Assembly: GCA_964452495.1 (NCBI GenBank)
Contig: CAYVMC010000021.1
Location: 1-33,395, forward strand
DNA from: CALUTH01 sp964452495
GTDB lineage: Bacteria; Cyanobacteriota; Vampirovibrionia; Gastranaerophilales; Gastranaerophilaceae
Reading direction: 5' to 3'
DNA length: 33,395 nt
Under the pieces are notes generated by a model. That model saw nothing but the letters and a program-made list of their open reading frames with translations. It was not told where the DNA came from and ran no database searches. This document shows positions 24,143 through 31,878 of the stretch, in pieces. The translations under genes and the position numbers were made by a program. Numbering within the stretch: position 1 is the stretch's first letter; every line of letters starts with the position of its first letter.

Positions 24143-26017
24143 TTAACCAAACAAACGCATCCATAAATTTTCACCACTTTCAGCGCGTTTAATTTTCTTC
24201 TCAAGCTTAACAACCTTCTTTGTATACTTTTTTAATTCGCGTTCATTTGTTGAAGCTGCCAAAATTTGCTTATAGCAAGCACATTCAGCTTTTAAATTTT
24301 TATTCTTTTTATAAAACTTTGCAAGAAGTTTATTAGCTTCTACGTTAGAAGGATTTTCTTCCACTGCACGCTGCAAATACTTATTTGTAAAGAATTTATC
24401 TCCTTCCTTTTTAAAATACACCGCATCCTTATAATATTCATTTGATTTAGCAATTTTTTTATTAACATAAACTCTGTTATCAAGTACCTGCTTATCTGCC
24501 GGATTTATGATTTCTGCTTTATTTAAAGCTTTAATGGCATAATCATAATTTTTATTGAAGGTAAAAAATTCCGCAAGATACTTGTACTCATCAATAGTAT
24601 TTGCAGCATTTAAAGCTTTTTCGTATTCATCCTTTGCAAGAACATATTCACCTGCAACAGAAAACGCTTCGCCTTTAACAATATACTCTGCAACATTTCT
24701 AGGTTCGGAGTTTATAATAGCCTGTAACTCATCACCCGTTCGCTCAATGCCAATAATTTTATCAAGTTTAAGCTTTGCAAGTCTCAATTCTACATCCGAC
24801 GGATTAATCTCAATTGCTGCAGTAAGTTTTTCTCGTGCCTGATAGAATTTTTCCAATGAAATAACCGCATTACTTGAAATTATTTCTTTAGCTTCTGCCC
24901 AGTAAGTGTCAGCAAGCCCCTTAAGAGCTTCCGAATAAAATTTTGAGTCTTTTCCGATTATCGAATAATACTTTTCTGCCTGCGCATAACTCCCTTTTGC
25001 CAGTTCTATATCACCTATTTTAAGGTATATTGCTTCAGCATTTTTATCCATGCCGGCAATCGTTTTCAAACACTCGAGTGCAAACTCATTATCTGACCTG
25101 TTTTCATATAACTTTGCAAGATTTAAGTACGGTATCGTAAACTCTGGTAATAATTCTATCGCTTTTTTATAGTTTACAATTGCAGCCGCTTCATTCTGCT
25201 GACTTGCATAAATTTCTCCTGCAAGATTATACGCATAAGCAAAAGAAGGGTTAATCGTGAGTACCTTTTCAAGGGCATTAAGTGCTGTTGTATACTCTCC
25301 GTCTTTTGCATTTATTCTTGCCAGATGATAATAAGCTGTGTAACAATAAGGATTTCTGGATATTGCTTCATTAAACTTGTTCTGTGCAATTTCATAATTT
25401 CCCTGCTGATAATAAAGCGTTCCTAGATTATCATAAGCTGTTGCATAGTCAGTTTTAATTCTTATTGCTTCTTTAAAATTTTCCTCTGCAGCAACAAAGT
25501 TTTCTGCCGCTAAATACGCAACACCAAGTGCGTTATATGCTTTATAATTATTTTTATTCAGTTCTACAGCCTTTTTAAGTTCTGCAACACCATTTTCATA
25601 ATAATACTCTGAATTTTTACGATAATTCATATCTGAAGTATCAGGACGTTTGAGATATACAAGCCCCTGTAAAAAATGTAAATCAGAATTGTTTGGATAC
25701 TTTTGAAGTAATACATCAATATTTGCCTGTGCATCATTCAAGCGTGAAACATTAATAAGATATGTATTGTAATAAATATTTGTATCTAAATCATTAACAT
25801 TTGAGGCAATAAGTTCCTCTATAATTTTTTGTGCCTCGTTATATCTAAGATTTTCCAACAAATAAGCTGCTTGTTCTTTTTTACTGTTAAGAGTAGTTTT
25901 ATTATCTGGAAGAACAACACTCTTAGTAAGTTTGCCCTGTTTTTTCACAGGTGCTGCAGTAATTATGCCTCCTGCCATAAAAACCAGCAGCAAAGCCGCC
26001 CATATTTTTTTCTTCAT
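24143..26017 (-). CDS. Exported TPR-repeat protein
   Basis: The 624-residue protein begins with a clear Sec signal peptide (MKKKIWAALLLVFMAGGIITA, given here as KKK followed by a hydrophobic stretch to residue 21, cleavage probably near A21-A22). Tetratricopeptide repeats run through most of the rest, for instance YKAYNALGVAYLAAENF, ATAYDNLGTLYYQQGNY, YTAYYHLARINAKDGEY and FAYAYNLAGEIYASQQN. A lysine-rich tail ends the chain. There is no lipobox cysteine. It should sit in the periplasm or cell envelope as a protein-protein scaffold. The ATG at 26017 has GGAG six bases upstream; the in-frame GTG at 26029 overlaps that site and is rejected. It heads a minus-strand run that reaches to korC. Confidence 0.9.
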   Translation of the reverse strand: MKKKIWAALLLVFMAGGIITAAPVKKQGKLTKSVVLPDNKTTLNSKKEQAAYLLENLRYNEAQKIIEELIASNVNDLDTNIYYNTYLINVSRLNDAQANIDVLLQKYPNNSDLHFLQGLVYLKRPDTSDMNYRKNSEYYYENGVAELKKAVELNKNNYKAYNALGVAYLAAENFVAAEENFKEAIRIKTDYATAYDNLGTLYYQQGNYEIAQNKFNEAISRNPYCYTAYYHLARINAKDGEYTTALNALEKVLTINPSFAYAYNLAGEIYASQQNEAAAIVNYKKAIELLPEFTIPYLNLAKLYENRSDNEFALECLKTIAGMDKNAEAIYLKIGDIELAKGSYAQAEKYYSIIGKDSKFYSEALKGLADTYWAEAKEIISSNAVISLEKFYQAREKLTAAIEINPSDVELRLAKLKLDKIIGIERTGDELQAIINSEPRNVAEYIVKGEAFSVAGEYVLAKDEYEKALNAANTIDEYKYLAEFFTFNKNYDYAIKALNKAEIINPADKQVLDNRVYVNKKIAKSNEYYKDAVYFKKEGDKFFTNKYLQRAVEENPSNVEANKLLAKFYKKNKNLKAECACYKQILAASTNERELKKYTKKVVKLEKKIKRAESGENLWMRLFG

Positions 26018-26023
26018 AATATA

Positions 26024-26027
26024 CTCC
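26024..26027 (-). promoter_or_regulatory. Ribosome binding site that fixes the exported TPR gene start
   Basis: GGAG six bases before the ATG at 26017. Confidence 0.75.
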
Positions 26028-26043
26028 ACAATTGAATATATTA

Positions 26044-26072
26044 ATTCTAGTATATACTTTTTAAAATTGCAA
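26044..26072 (-). promoter_or_regulatory. Predicted promoter of the TPR-engB-WYL-kor run
   Basis: On the minus strand: TTGCAA (26072-26067), 17-base spacer, TAGAAT (26049-26044). The leader would be about 20 bases. Confidence 0.5.
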
Positions 26073-26108
26073 AAAAGAAATAAGAAATATTTACAATCAT
26101 TAAGAATA

Positions 26109-26137
26109 TTGAATAAAATGTTTGTATCGCATAATAT
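26109..26137 (+). promoter_or_regulatory. Predicted promoter of the Xer recombinase gene
   Basis: TTGAAT (26109-26114), 17-base spacer, TAATAT (26132-26137), divergent from the TPR promoter. Confidence 0.5.
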
Positions 26138-26160
26138 AAAAGAAGAAAGTGCCTTTTATA

Positions 26161-27066
26161 ATGCTTAACAGTTCTAAAGAATTACTTGAGGATTTTAAAA
26201 TATATCTTGGTGTAGAGCGAAACTTTTCCGAGCATACTACACGTGCTTATGTATCGGACTTATTGAGTTTCTTAATCTGGCTTGACAATACTCCGCCGCA
26301 GGATGCAGATTATAATAAATTAAGAGAATATATTTATTTTATCCAAAGATTTGAATATCAAAAAACCACACTTGCAAGAAAAATTGCAGCCATAAGAACC
26401 TTTTATAAATACTTGTATCGTGAAAGAATAATAGATACAAATCCCGCAATCTCACTAAATGCTCCAAAACGTCCGAAGCCGCTGCCTAAATTTCTTACTA
26501 CAGAAGAAATAGAAAATATTTTAAACCACGTCAAAATCAACACACCTGCCGGTTTCAGGAACAGGGTTATACTTGAACTTCTCTGGGCTACTGGTATGCG
26601 GGTATCGGAATTAAGCGGACTGAATTTCGGGAATCTAAATTTGGAAAACAATGAAATAAAAGTAATGGGAAAAGGGGCAAAAGAACGAATTGTTCTTATT
26701 TCTGACAGGGCAAAAAAATATCTTACACAATATATTAATACAGCAAGAAACCTTATAGCTCCGGGGTTTACTGTTTCCAATGATGAAGATGCTCCGCTTT
26801 TTATAAACAATACCGGTTACAGATTACAGAATAAAAGTATCAGAAACGCAATAAATGAAACTGTAAAAGAACTGGAATTACAGAAGAAAGTTACCCCGCA
26901 CGTATTCAGGCACAGTTTTGCTACAAGGCTTATTGAAAACGGAGCGGATTTAAGGGTTGTACAAGAACTTTTAGGACACGCGGGTATTTCCAACACACAA
27001 ATCTATACACATGTATCAACCAAACACCTAAAAGAAGTTTATGACAAAGCACACCCGCACGCCTGA
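26161..27066 (+). CDS. Tyrosine recombinase of the XerC/XerD family
   Basis: The enzyme belongs to the chromosome-dimer-resolving Xer family. An N-terminal SAM-like DNA-binding domain (residues about 5-90, with ERNFSEHTTRAYVSDL) is followed by the catalytic domain. All six active-site residues are visible: R147 (ATGMRVSEL), K in MGKGAKERIV, H and R in TPHVFRHSFATRL, H in LLGHAGISNTQ and the nucleophile Y282 (IYTHVS). The length of about 301 fits XerC or XerD; the sequence alone does not decide between them, so no symbol is given. The start is uncertain: ATG at 26161 is chosen over GTG at 26149; neither has a good ribosome site. No dif site was identified nearby. The core-genome neighbours argue against a phage integrase. 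Confidence 0.92.
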   Translation: MLNSSKELLEDFKIYLGVERNFSEHTTRAYVSDLLSFLIWLDNTPPQDADYNKLREYIYFIQRFEYQKTTLARKIAAIRTFYKYLYRERIIDTNPAISLNAPKRPKPLPKFLTTEEIENILNHVKINTPAGFRNRVILELLWATGMRVSELSGLNFGNLNLENNEIKVMGKGAKERIVLISDRAKKYLTQYINTARNLIAPGFTVSNDEDAPLFINNTGYRLQNKSIRNAINETVKELELQKKVTPHVFRHSFATRLIENGADLRVVQELLGHAGISNTQIYTHVSTKHLKEVYDKAHPHA

Positions 27067-27085
27067 TATAATATCGTCGAGGATT

Positions 27086-27107
27086 AATAATAGACCGGAT
27101 TATTATT
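27086..27107. repeat. Imperfect 22-base palindrome upstream of trkA
   Basis: AATAATAGACC facing GGATTATTATT, symmetric at 9 of 11 positions around a CCGG centre. It abuts the -35 box of the trkA promoter, a position suited to a repressor operator. Confidence 0.4.
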
Positions 27108-27135
27108 TGACATCTTAGACTCCTTGCGAAATAAT
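27107..27135 (+). promoter_or_regulatory. Predicted trkA-trkH promoter, leaderless geometry
   Basis: Consensus TTGACA (27107-27112), a 17-base spacer and AATAAT (27130-27135), followed by six bases and then the ATG at 27142. Confidence 0.55.
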
Positions 27136-27141
27136 TTAGGA

Positions 27142-28479
27142 ATGAAAATAATAATATACGGTGCTAATGAAATAGGATGTATAATTGCAGCAGAGTTTTT
27201 TGAAGATCACGACATTATAATGATTGATCAGGAAAAAAACCGTACTGATGCTTTTAACAAAATGGATATAGGGTTTATTGCAGGTAACGGTTCCTGTATA
27301 CCAACACTTAAAGAAGCCCAAATTGATGATGCCGATATATTTATTGCATGTACAGACTACGATGAAGCAAATATTGTAGCCTGCCTGACTGTAAAAAAGA
27401 TAAGCGATGCAAAAACTATTTGTTTTGTTTCAAAAGAAGAATACCACGCTTCAATAGGATGCAAAAAAGATTCTGAGTACTTTTGCGACTTAGGCATTGA
27501 TTACATAATCTGGCCGGAAGAACTTCTTGTGCAAGAAATTTTCAGAATAGTAACCGTTGCTAAAGCTCTTGATGCAGAACACTTTGCCGAAGGCAAGGCA
27601 AGACTGCTTGAGTATAAAATTCAAGAAAATTCACTGCTTGAGAATAAAAAAGTTAAAGATTGCAGATTTCCTGACGACTCGCTCCTTGTCGGCATAACCC
27701 GTCAGGGAGAGTTATTTATACCAAATGGCGATACTGTACTGCTTAAAGATGATAAAGTAATTTGTATGGGAACACCGTCTTCGCTTGATATACTTGCGGG
27801 ACGTTTTTTCCACGAAAAAGAGCTTGTAAGAAATGCCGCAATTATCGGAGGCGGAACCGTCGGTATGATGCTTGCTAAAAACCTTGAAAAACTAAAAATC
27901 AAAACCAAGGTTTTTGAAAGAAGTGAAAAACGCTGCGAATATCTTGCCTCAGAACTGCAAAATACCTTAATAATAAATGGCGACGGTACTAATATCCAAT
28001 TATTGAATGAAGAAGGGATAGAAGATTTTGATGTAGTAATAAGTGTTACAAATAACGACGAAAAAAATCTTCTCTGCTCGCTGCTTGCAAAACAGGCAGG
28101 TATAAAACGTGTTGTAACAAGAGTTTCTACAAATACAAACGTCCAGTTATTTGAAAAAGTTGGAATTGATGTTGCCATATCATCAAATATCGCCGTTATA
28201 AAAGAAATCAAGAATGACCTTAATGAAAACGACGTAGATATTCTGGCGACTGTTGAGCAGGGAAAAGGCGAAGTTCTGGAACTTGATGCACCCGAAAAAT
28301 TCCACAGCAAAAAAATCATGGATTTAAAACTTCCTTCAGGTTCTATAATCGGTATAATACAGAGAAGAAATAAAATTCTTATACCAAAAGGAAACACTCT
28401 GATTATGAACGGAGATTCACTTATAATATTTACAACAAAAAGTAATTCACAGGAGTTAAAAAAATTTTTTAAGGTATAA
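27142..28479 (+). CDS. trkA: Trk potassium uptake regulatory protein TrkA
   Basis: TrkA is the cytosolic nucleotide-sensing ring that gates the TrkH channel. The chain has two RCK units in tandem. The first NAD-binding lobe begins at residue 1 (MKIIIYGANEIG), with an RCK-C domain at about 135-215. The second NAD lobe begins at about 230 (NAAIIGGGTVGMMLA, with VFERSEKRC and INGDGTN) and a second RCK-C ends the protein. I choose the ATG at 27142, which matches family N-termini; a TTG at 27124 would add six residues. The AGGA next to the ATG has no spacing and cannot act as a normal ribosome site, consistent with a leaderless mRNA. trkH follows three bases later. Confidence 0.94.
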   Translation: MKIIIYGANEIGCIIAAEFFEDHDIIMIDQEKNRTDAFNKMDIGFIAGNGSCIPTLKEAQIDDADIFIACTDYDEANIVACLTVKKISDAKTICFVSKEEYHASIGCKKDSEYFCDLGIDYIIWPEELLVQEIFRIVTVAKALDAEHFAEGKARLLEYKIQENSLLENKKVKDCRFPDDSLLVGITRQGELFIPNGDTVLLKDDKVICMGTPSSLDILAGRFFHEKELVRNAAIIGGGTVGMMLAKNLEKLKIKTKVFERSEKRCEYLASELQNTLIINGDGTNIQLLNEEGIEDFDVVISVTNNDEKNLLCSLLAKQAGIKRVVTRVSTNTNVQLFEKVGIDVAISSNIAVIKEIKNDLNENDVDILATVEQGKGEVLELDAPEKFHSKKIMDLKLPSGSIIGIIQRRNKILIPKGNTLIMNGDSLIIFTTKSNSQELKKFFKV

Positions 28480-28482
28480 TTT

Positions 28483-29916
28483 ATGAGATTTGACTACTTA
28501 GCGTTTGTCTTAAAAAAATTACTGAAACTCATTGCTTTTATTTCAATCTTGCCGGTAATAACAGCATTATGTTATCGTGAAATTGCTTCTCTCTGGCCAT
28601 TTCTATATACAGGTTTCGGAGCAATTTTTATTAACATGCTGCTAACAAAAGCAGGTAGAAATATTCAAAACCTTAATGACCTAAGAAAAATTAACTGCTT
28701 TGGCATCGTTGTAACAAGCTGGATTATTACGTCCATTATATTATCAATACCATTTTTGTTTTTCGGTATCTCTCCGATTGATGCTTTTTTCGAAGGTACA
28801 TCAGGAATAACAACAACAGGAGCAACTATTTTAACTAATTATAACTATCCGCATGCTCTTCTTTTCTGGCGTGCATTAATTCAGTGGCTGGGCGGTATCG
28901 GAATACTGGTAATATTTATTGCTATATTGCCTCAATTTGCGGTTGCCGGGCGTCAAATGTTTTTTGCAGAAACTCCAGGTCCAGGAGAAGAAATGCTTAC
29001 CCCGAGAATACGTTCAACAGCAAGCGCAATGTATAAAATATACCTGCTGCTCACCATTATATTAATTTTATTACTAAAAATAACAGGAATGACCTGGTTT
29101 GAAAGTATCTGTACTTCAATGTCAACACTAGCCTGCGGAGGATTTGTTGTTGATGCGAATTTAATGACTCGCTGCTCAAGCCTTACACTGTGGCTTATAA
29201 CCATATTTATGATAATAAGCGGAACAAATTTCAACCTTCTGTGGCGGTGTTTTACTAAAAGAAATATTAAAACATTAATAAATAACGAAGAATTTAAAGT
29301 ATATATATACGTATTTCTTTTGCTGAGCGCAGCTGTTTCCATTTGCGGGTATCTTAATACAAATAATACCTTTCAGGATTTAATAAGAGATAGTGCTTTC
29401 AGTGTAATATCAATAATGACATCAAATGGATTTGCTATCGACACCTACACAAGCTGGAGCATAGGCGCACAGGTATTTTTGTTCATAGCAATGTTCACCG
29501 GAGCCAGTGCCAGTTCAACAAGCGGCGGTATTAAGATAATACGCTGGGTTTTAGTATTCAAATTTTTAAAAACTGAAATTACACGAATTTTCCACCCGAA
29601 TGCAGTTATAAACGTAAAATCAAATAATCAAATAGTCCCCAAAGAGGTCATTGGCCAGGTGTTGATATTTATGTTTTTCTACTTTCTAATTTTTATCTTT
29701 TCTGCAATAATTATAACCCTTATAGAACATAATTCCGAGATTGGAACATTAAGCGCCTTAAATGCTATAGGAAATATAGGGTTTGCACCTGACAGAATAA
29801 ACAGTTTTACCCCTTTAACAAAATTGATTTTAATATTTGATATGCTTATAGGGCGTCTGGAAATCATCCCCTTCCTTGTTCTATTACAGCCAGAATTCTG
29901 GGAATTCAGAAAATAA
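28483..29916 (+). CDS. trkH: Trk potassium uptake channel protein TrkH
   Basis: TrkH is the membrane-embedded potassium-conducting subunit. The 477-residue chain is made of repeated helix-loop-helix units with about ten hydrophobic segments. Four selectivity-filter loops can be read: SGITTTGATIL, MSTLACGGFVV, SIMTSNGFA and NAIGNIGFAP, the Gly residues standing for the filter glycines. GASASSTSGGIK and the C-terminal GRLEIIPFLVLL are family marks. AAGG lies about ten bases before the ATG, and the short gap to trkA indicates one transcript. An AT-only hairpin beyond the stop is too weak to call a terminator. Confidence 0.95.
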   Translation: MRFDYLAFVLKKLLKLIAFISILPVITALCYREIASLWPFLYTGFGAIFINMLLTKAGRNIQNLNDLRKINCFGIVVTSWIITSIILSIPFLFFGISPIDAFFEGTSGITTTGATILTNYNYPHALLFWRALIQWLGGIGILVIFIAILPQFAVAGRQMFFAETPGPGEEMLTPRIRSTASAMYKIYLLLTIILILLLKITGMTWFESICTSMSTLACGGFVVDANLMTRCSSLTLWLITIFMIISGTNFNLLWRCFTKRNIKTLINNEEFKVYIYVFLLLSAAVSICGYLNTNNTFQDLIRDSAFSVISIMTSNGFAIDTYTSWSIGAQVFLFIAMFTGASASSTSGGIKIIRWVLVFKFLKTEITRIFHPNAVINVKSNNQIVPKEVIGQVLIFMFFYFLIFIFSAIIITLIEHNSEIGTLSALNAIGNIGFAPDRINSFTPLTKLILIFDMLIGRLEIIPFLVLLQPEFWEFRK

Positions 29917-29972
29917 AAACAATAAATCTATTAAGCTAATTGTTTTAAATATTTTTACAACTATAATTAATT

Positions 29973-29990
29973 TTTGTAACGATTTATAAA
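29973..29990 (-). promoter_or_regulatory. Weak HLR1-like element
   Basis: TTTATAAA-TC-GTTACAAA on the minus strand, one mismatch from the HLR1 consensus. No TATACT lies at a matching distance, so its role is doubtful. Confidence 0.2.
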
Positions 29991-30031
29991 ATAGCAGGCA
30001 ATTAAATTATTTGACAGAACTTAGCAGGTAT

Positions 30032-30035
30032 GGAG
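30032..30035 (+). promoter_or_regulatory. Ribosome binding site that fixes the start at 30042
   Basis: GGAG six bases before the ATG at 30042. It lies inside the longer frame that would start at 30030. Confidence 0.7.
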
Positions 30036-30041
30036 ACAAAT

Positions 30042-31259
30042 ATGCAAGTACACGCTGTTACTAATAATATTTACACAAAGAATTTATCTTTTACACCGAA
30101 AAATGATAAAGACCCCATACAACCCCCTATATCAACTGCCCTTCCGCCAAAAGGTTTGAGGGCAGTATATTTTGGTCATAATATAAACGTTCAAAATATT
30201 GAAGGTTTAATCAAGAATTATAAATGGTTCATAAATAACGATAAAACACCTGCTATAAATGCTTTATTAAAAATCAAAACAGATAAAGAAACCTTTGATG
30301 CACTGCTTAAAACAATATTAAAGAACGACGAATTCAGCTATGAATTAATTGACAGTATAATAAAACAACCGCGGAATATGAAGTATTTTCTGAAAGATTT
30401 TGAAGAAAAACTCCCAACCGGCAGTGATACTTTATTAACTTTTATGCCATACAATGTTTACACAGAAGCATATACAAAATATATAGATAAAAGATTTCAA
30501 AACGCAACCTCCATATCAGAACTCCTCGAAATCAGACCTGATTGGAAAGAAGAAGTACTATTAGCAAAACATCAAGATATTTATCATAATAATGATTTTG
30601 AACTGGGGTTTGTACCGGACGAGATAAATTACGGGAAATTTGAAAGAATTATCAAATACATTGCTCCCTTTGGTGATATCGGACATAAAAGTATCAAAGA
30701 AATTCCGCCGTTAAAAATTGATAATAGCACTTATAATTTTAACTTTTTCACAGATGGCCGTTCTGATAAAAATGTCTTTGGAATAACCGGAAATAACGGA
30801 GAAAAATTCATAATAAAAGTTGCACAGCGTAAAAAAAGGAGTCTCGATTTACCTTTTGCCCTAGGTACTTTATGTAAAATCGATACTTACTTAACACGCA
30901 ACCATTGCAGGAATTCCGCACCTTTTAAATATTATAATCACAAGTTAAACGCATCAGTTTATGACTTTATTGAACATCAAAAAGTTGATAAAAAGATAAC
31001 CTTAAAGAATATCAAAGAAAATATTCCGGATTTTATTGACTTAAACATGATATACAATGACACGGCAGGATATAACAACTTTTTCATATTAGATAATACC
31101 CAAAAACGTATACAAAAAATGAATGATTATGCCTACGGAGTCAAACACGCAGAATGGATTACAGTGGATAATGATCACGTTACTTTTAGCACCAGATTTC
31201 AACCGGTAATAGATAAGTATCATAAACGTCTACCCAATTTTATGGGAGCAATCATATAA
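30042..31259 (+). CDS. Unknown protein with kinase-like C-terminal half
   Basis: No family is recognised by overall sequence. The N-terminus (MQVHAVTNNIYTKNLSF and a later VYFGHN) has the look of lineage-specific proteins of this group, and residues about 50-190 are helical. From about residue 230 the order of motifs matches a protein kinase fold: beta-strand Lys K259 in EKFIIKVAQ, a hinge-like YDFIEH (307-312), a catalytic-loop-like YNDTAGYNNFFIL where D340 and N345 have the same five-residue spacing as in HRDLKPEN, and D362 in MNDYAYG in the place of DFG. No clear alpha-C Glu or Gly-rich loop. A divergent kinase, pseudokinase or aminoglycoside-kinase-like enzyme is inferred. The start at 30042 has GGAG six bases upstream; 30030 is the alternative. 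No signal peptide. Confidence 0.8.
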   Translation: MQVHAVTNNIYTKNLSFTPKNDKDPIQPPISTALPPKGLRAVYFGHNINVQNIEGLIKNYKWFINNDKTPAINALLKIKTDKETFDALLKTILKNDEFSYELIDSIIKQPRNMKYFLKDFEEKLPTGSDTLLTFMPYNVYTEAYTKYIDKRFQNATSISELLEIRPDWKEEVLLAKHQDIYHNNDFELGFVPDEINYGKFERIIKYIAPFGDIGHKSIKEIPPLKIDNSTYNFNFFTDGRSDKNVFGITGNNGEKFIIKVAQRKKRSLDLPFALGTLCKIDTYLTRNHCRNSAPFKYYNHKLNASVYDFIEHQKVDKKITLKNIKENIPDFIDLNMIYNDTAGYNNFFILDNTQKRIQKMNDYAYGVKHAEWITVDNDHVTFSTRFQPVIDKYHKRLPNFMGAII

Positions 31260-31293
31260 AATTAGTATTATTCCCATAAAGTATATTGAATGC

Positions 31294-31311
31294 TTTGTAA
31301 ATTTTTGTAAA
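31294..31311 (-). promoter_or_regulatory. HLR1-like element (candidate RpaB-type site)
   Basis: TTTACAAA-AA-TTTACAAA on the minus strand, a full match to the HLR1 consensus. It ends 46 bases before a TATACT -10 box, exactly ten bases more than the site at 8498. Confidence 0.55.
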
Positions 31312-31356
31312 TATTTTGTCCAAAACATTAAAGTTTTTCAAAATTCTGCCGTTAAC

Positions 31357-31362
31357 TATACT
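31357..31362 (+). promoter_or_regulatory. -10 box of the 43-residue protein gene
   Basis: TATACT with no usable -35 hexamer (TTTTTC at the 17-base position). The transcript would start near 31369. Confidence 0.45.
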
Positions 31363-31387
31363 GTTGATATTTTTGGAGTATAGAATT

Positions 31388-31519
31388 ATGTACAGATATT
31401 ATTGGCCCGGAACTTACAGTTTTCAAGAAAATATTAAGCTTTACACACTATGGATGAAAGACCAGCTAGACAGCCTTTTATACAAAATATACGAAATCGA
31501 GAAGAGTTTAGCGCTATAA
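31388..31519 (+). CDS. Small 43-residue protein
   Basis: The peptide starts MYRYYWPGTYSF and continues as a charged, amphipathic helix (ENIKLYTLWMKDQLDSLLYKIYEIEKSLAL in two halves: ENIKLYTLWMKDQL and DSLLYKIYEIEKSL). It is unusually rich in Tyr and Trp at the N-terminus. GGAG at 31375-31378 lies nine bases before the ATG. The gene has its own promoter with the HLR1-like site and its own terminator, so it is a self-contained unit. A longer frame from a TTG at 31316 would add a hydrophobic segment (FKILPLTILLIFL) but has no ribosome site and would overlap the -10 box. Function unknown. It could also be a small RNA with an incidental frame, though the ribosome site argues for translation. Confidence 0.6.
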   Translation: MYRYYWPGTYSFQENIKLYTLWMKDQLDSLLYKIYEIEKSLAL

Positions 31520-31558
31520 TCATAGCGGTAAAACACATTTAAATAACTCTCGGAATCT

Positions 31559-31585
31559 AAGCCCCTTGGACTGGGGGCTTTTTTT
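31559..31585 (+). terminator. Terminator of the 43-residue protein gene
   Basis: Stem AAGCCCC (31559-31565) with GGGGCTT (31574-31580) and a run of T to 31585, 40 bases after the stop. Confidence 0.85.
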
Positions 31586-31840
31586 ATGCAGAATCGATAG
31601 AACCGGTATAATTTCTGTATTTCATCACATGGAAGAACTACATTTGTTTACACGTCTACACCGCTAAAATATCATTCCACAGATTAATATACTCCAGCCT
31701 GCCGATATAAAAAGTACAGGGCAGAGAATAATAGCGGGCAATTACAAAAAATCAAGCAGAATCAGGTATCGGAATTCTAATCTTTCCATATCAGGATAAA
31801 CAACTATAACTAGAAAAAATAAGAACACTACCAGCAAACT
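31586..31840. other. Non-coding stretch with no feature seen
   Basis: About 255 bases between two terminators. I see no open frame of useful length, tRNA, promoter or repeat here. Confidence 0.6.
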
Positions 31841-31867
31841 AAAACACCGGCGGTTTTTCCGCCGGTG
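31841..31867 (-). terminator. Strong terminator of the YD-repeat gene
   Basis: A perfect nine-base stem CACCGGCGG/CCGCCGGTG with a five-base loop (31845-31867), followed on the minus strand by a TTTT run. It lies 11 bases after the stop codon. Confidence 0.85.
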
Positions 31868-31878
31868 CCGGTTGGATT

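Noticed and set aside
26149..27066. Phage or integron integrase
   Set aside because: Full-length Xer-like, between core genes, with no attachment site or mobile neighbours.
29916..29946. Terminator after trkH
   Set aside because: The AAAACAAT/ATTGTTTT hairpin is AT-only with a 15-base loop, too weak to call.
31316..31519. Longer form of the small protein from a TTG, with a hydrophobic N-terminus
   Set aside because: No ribosome site before the TTG and the frame overlaps the predicted -10 box; the ATG at 31388 has GGAG.
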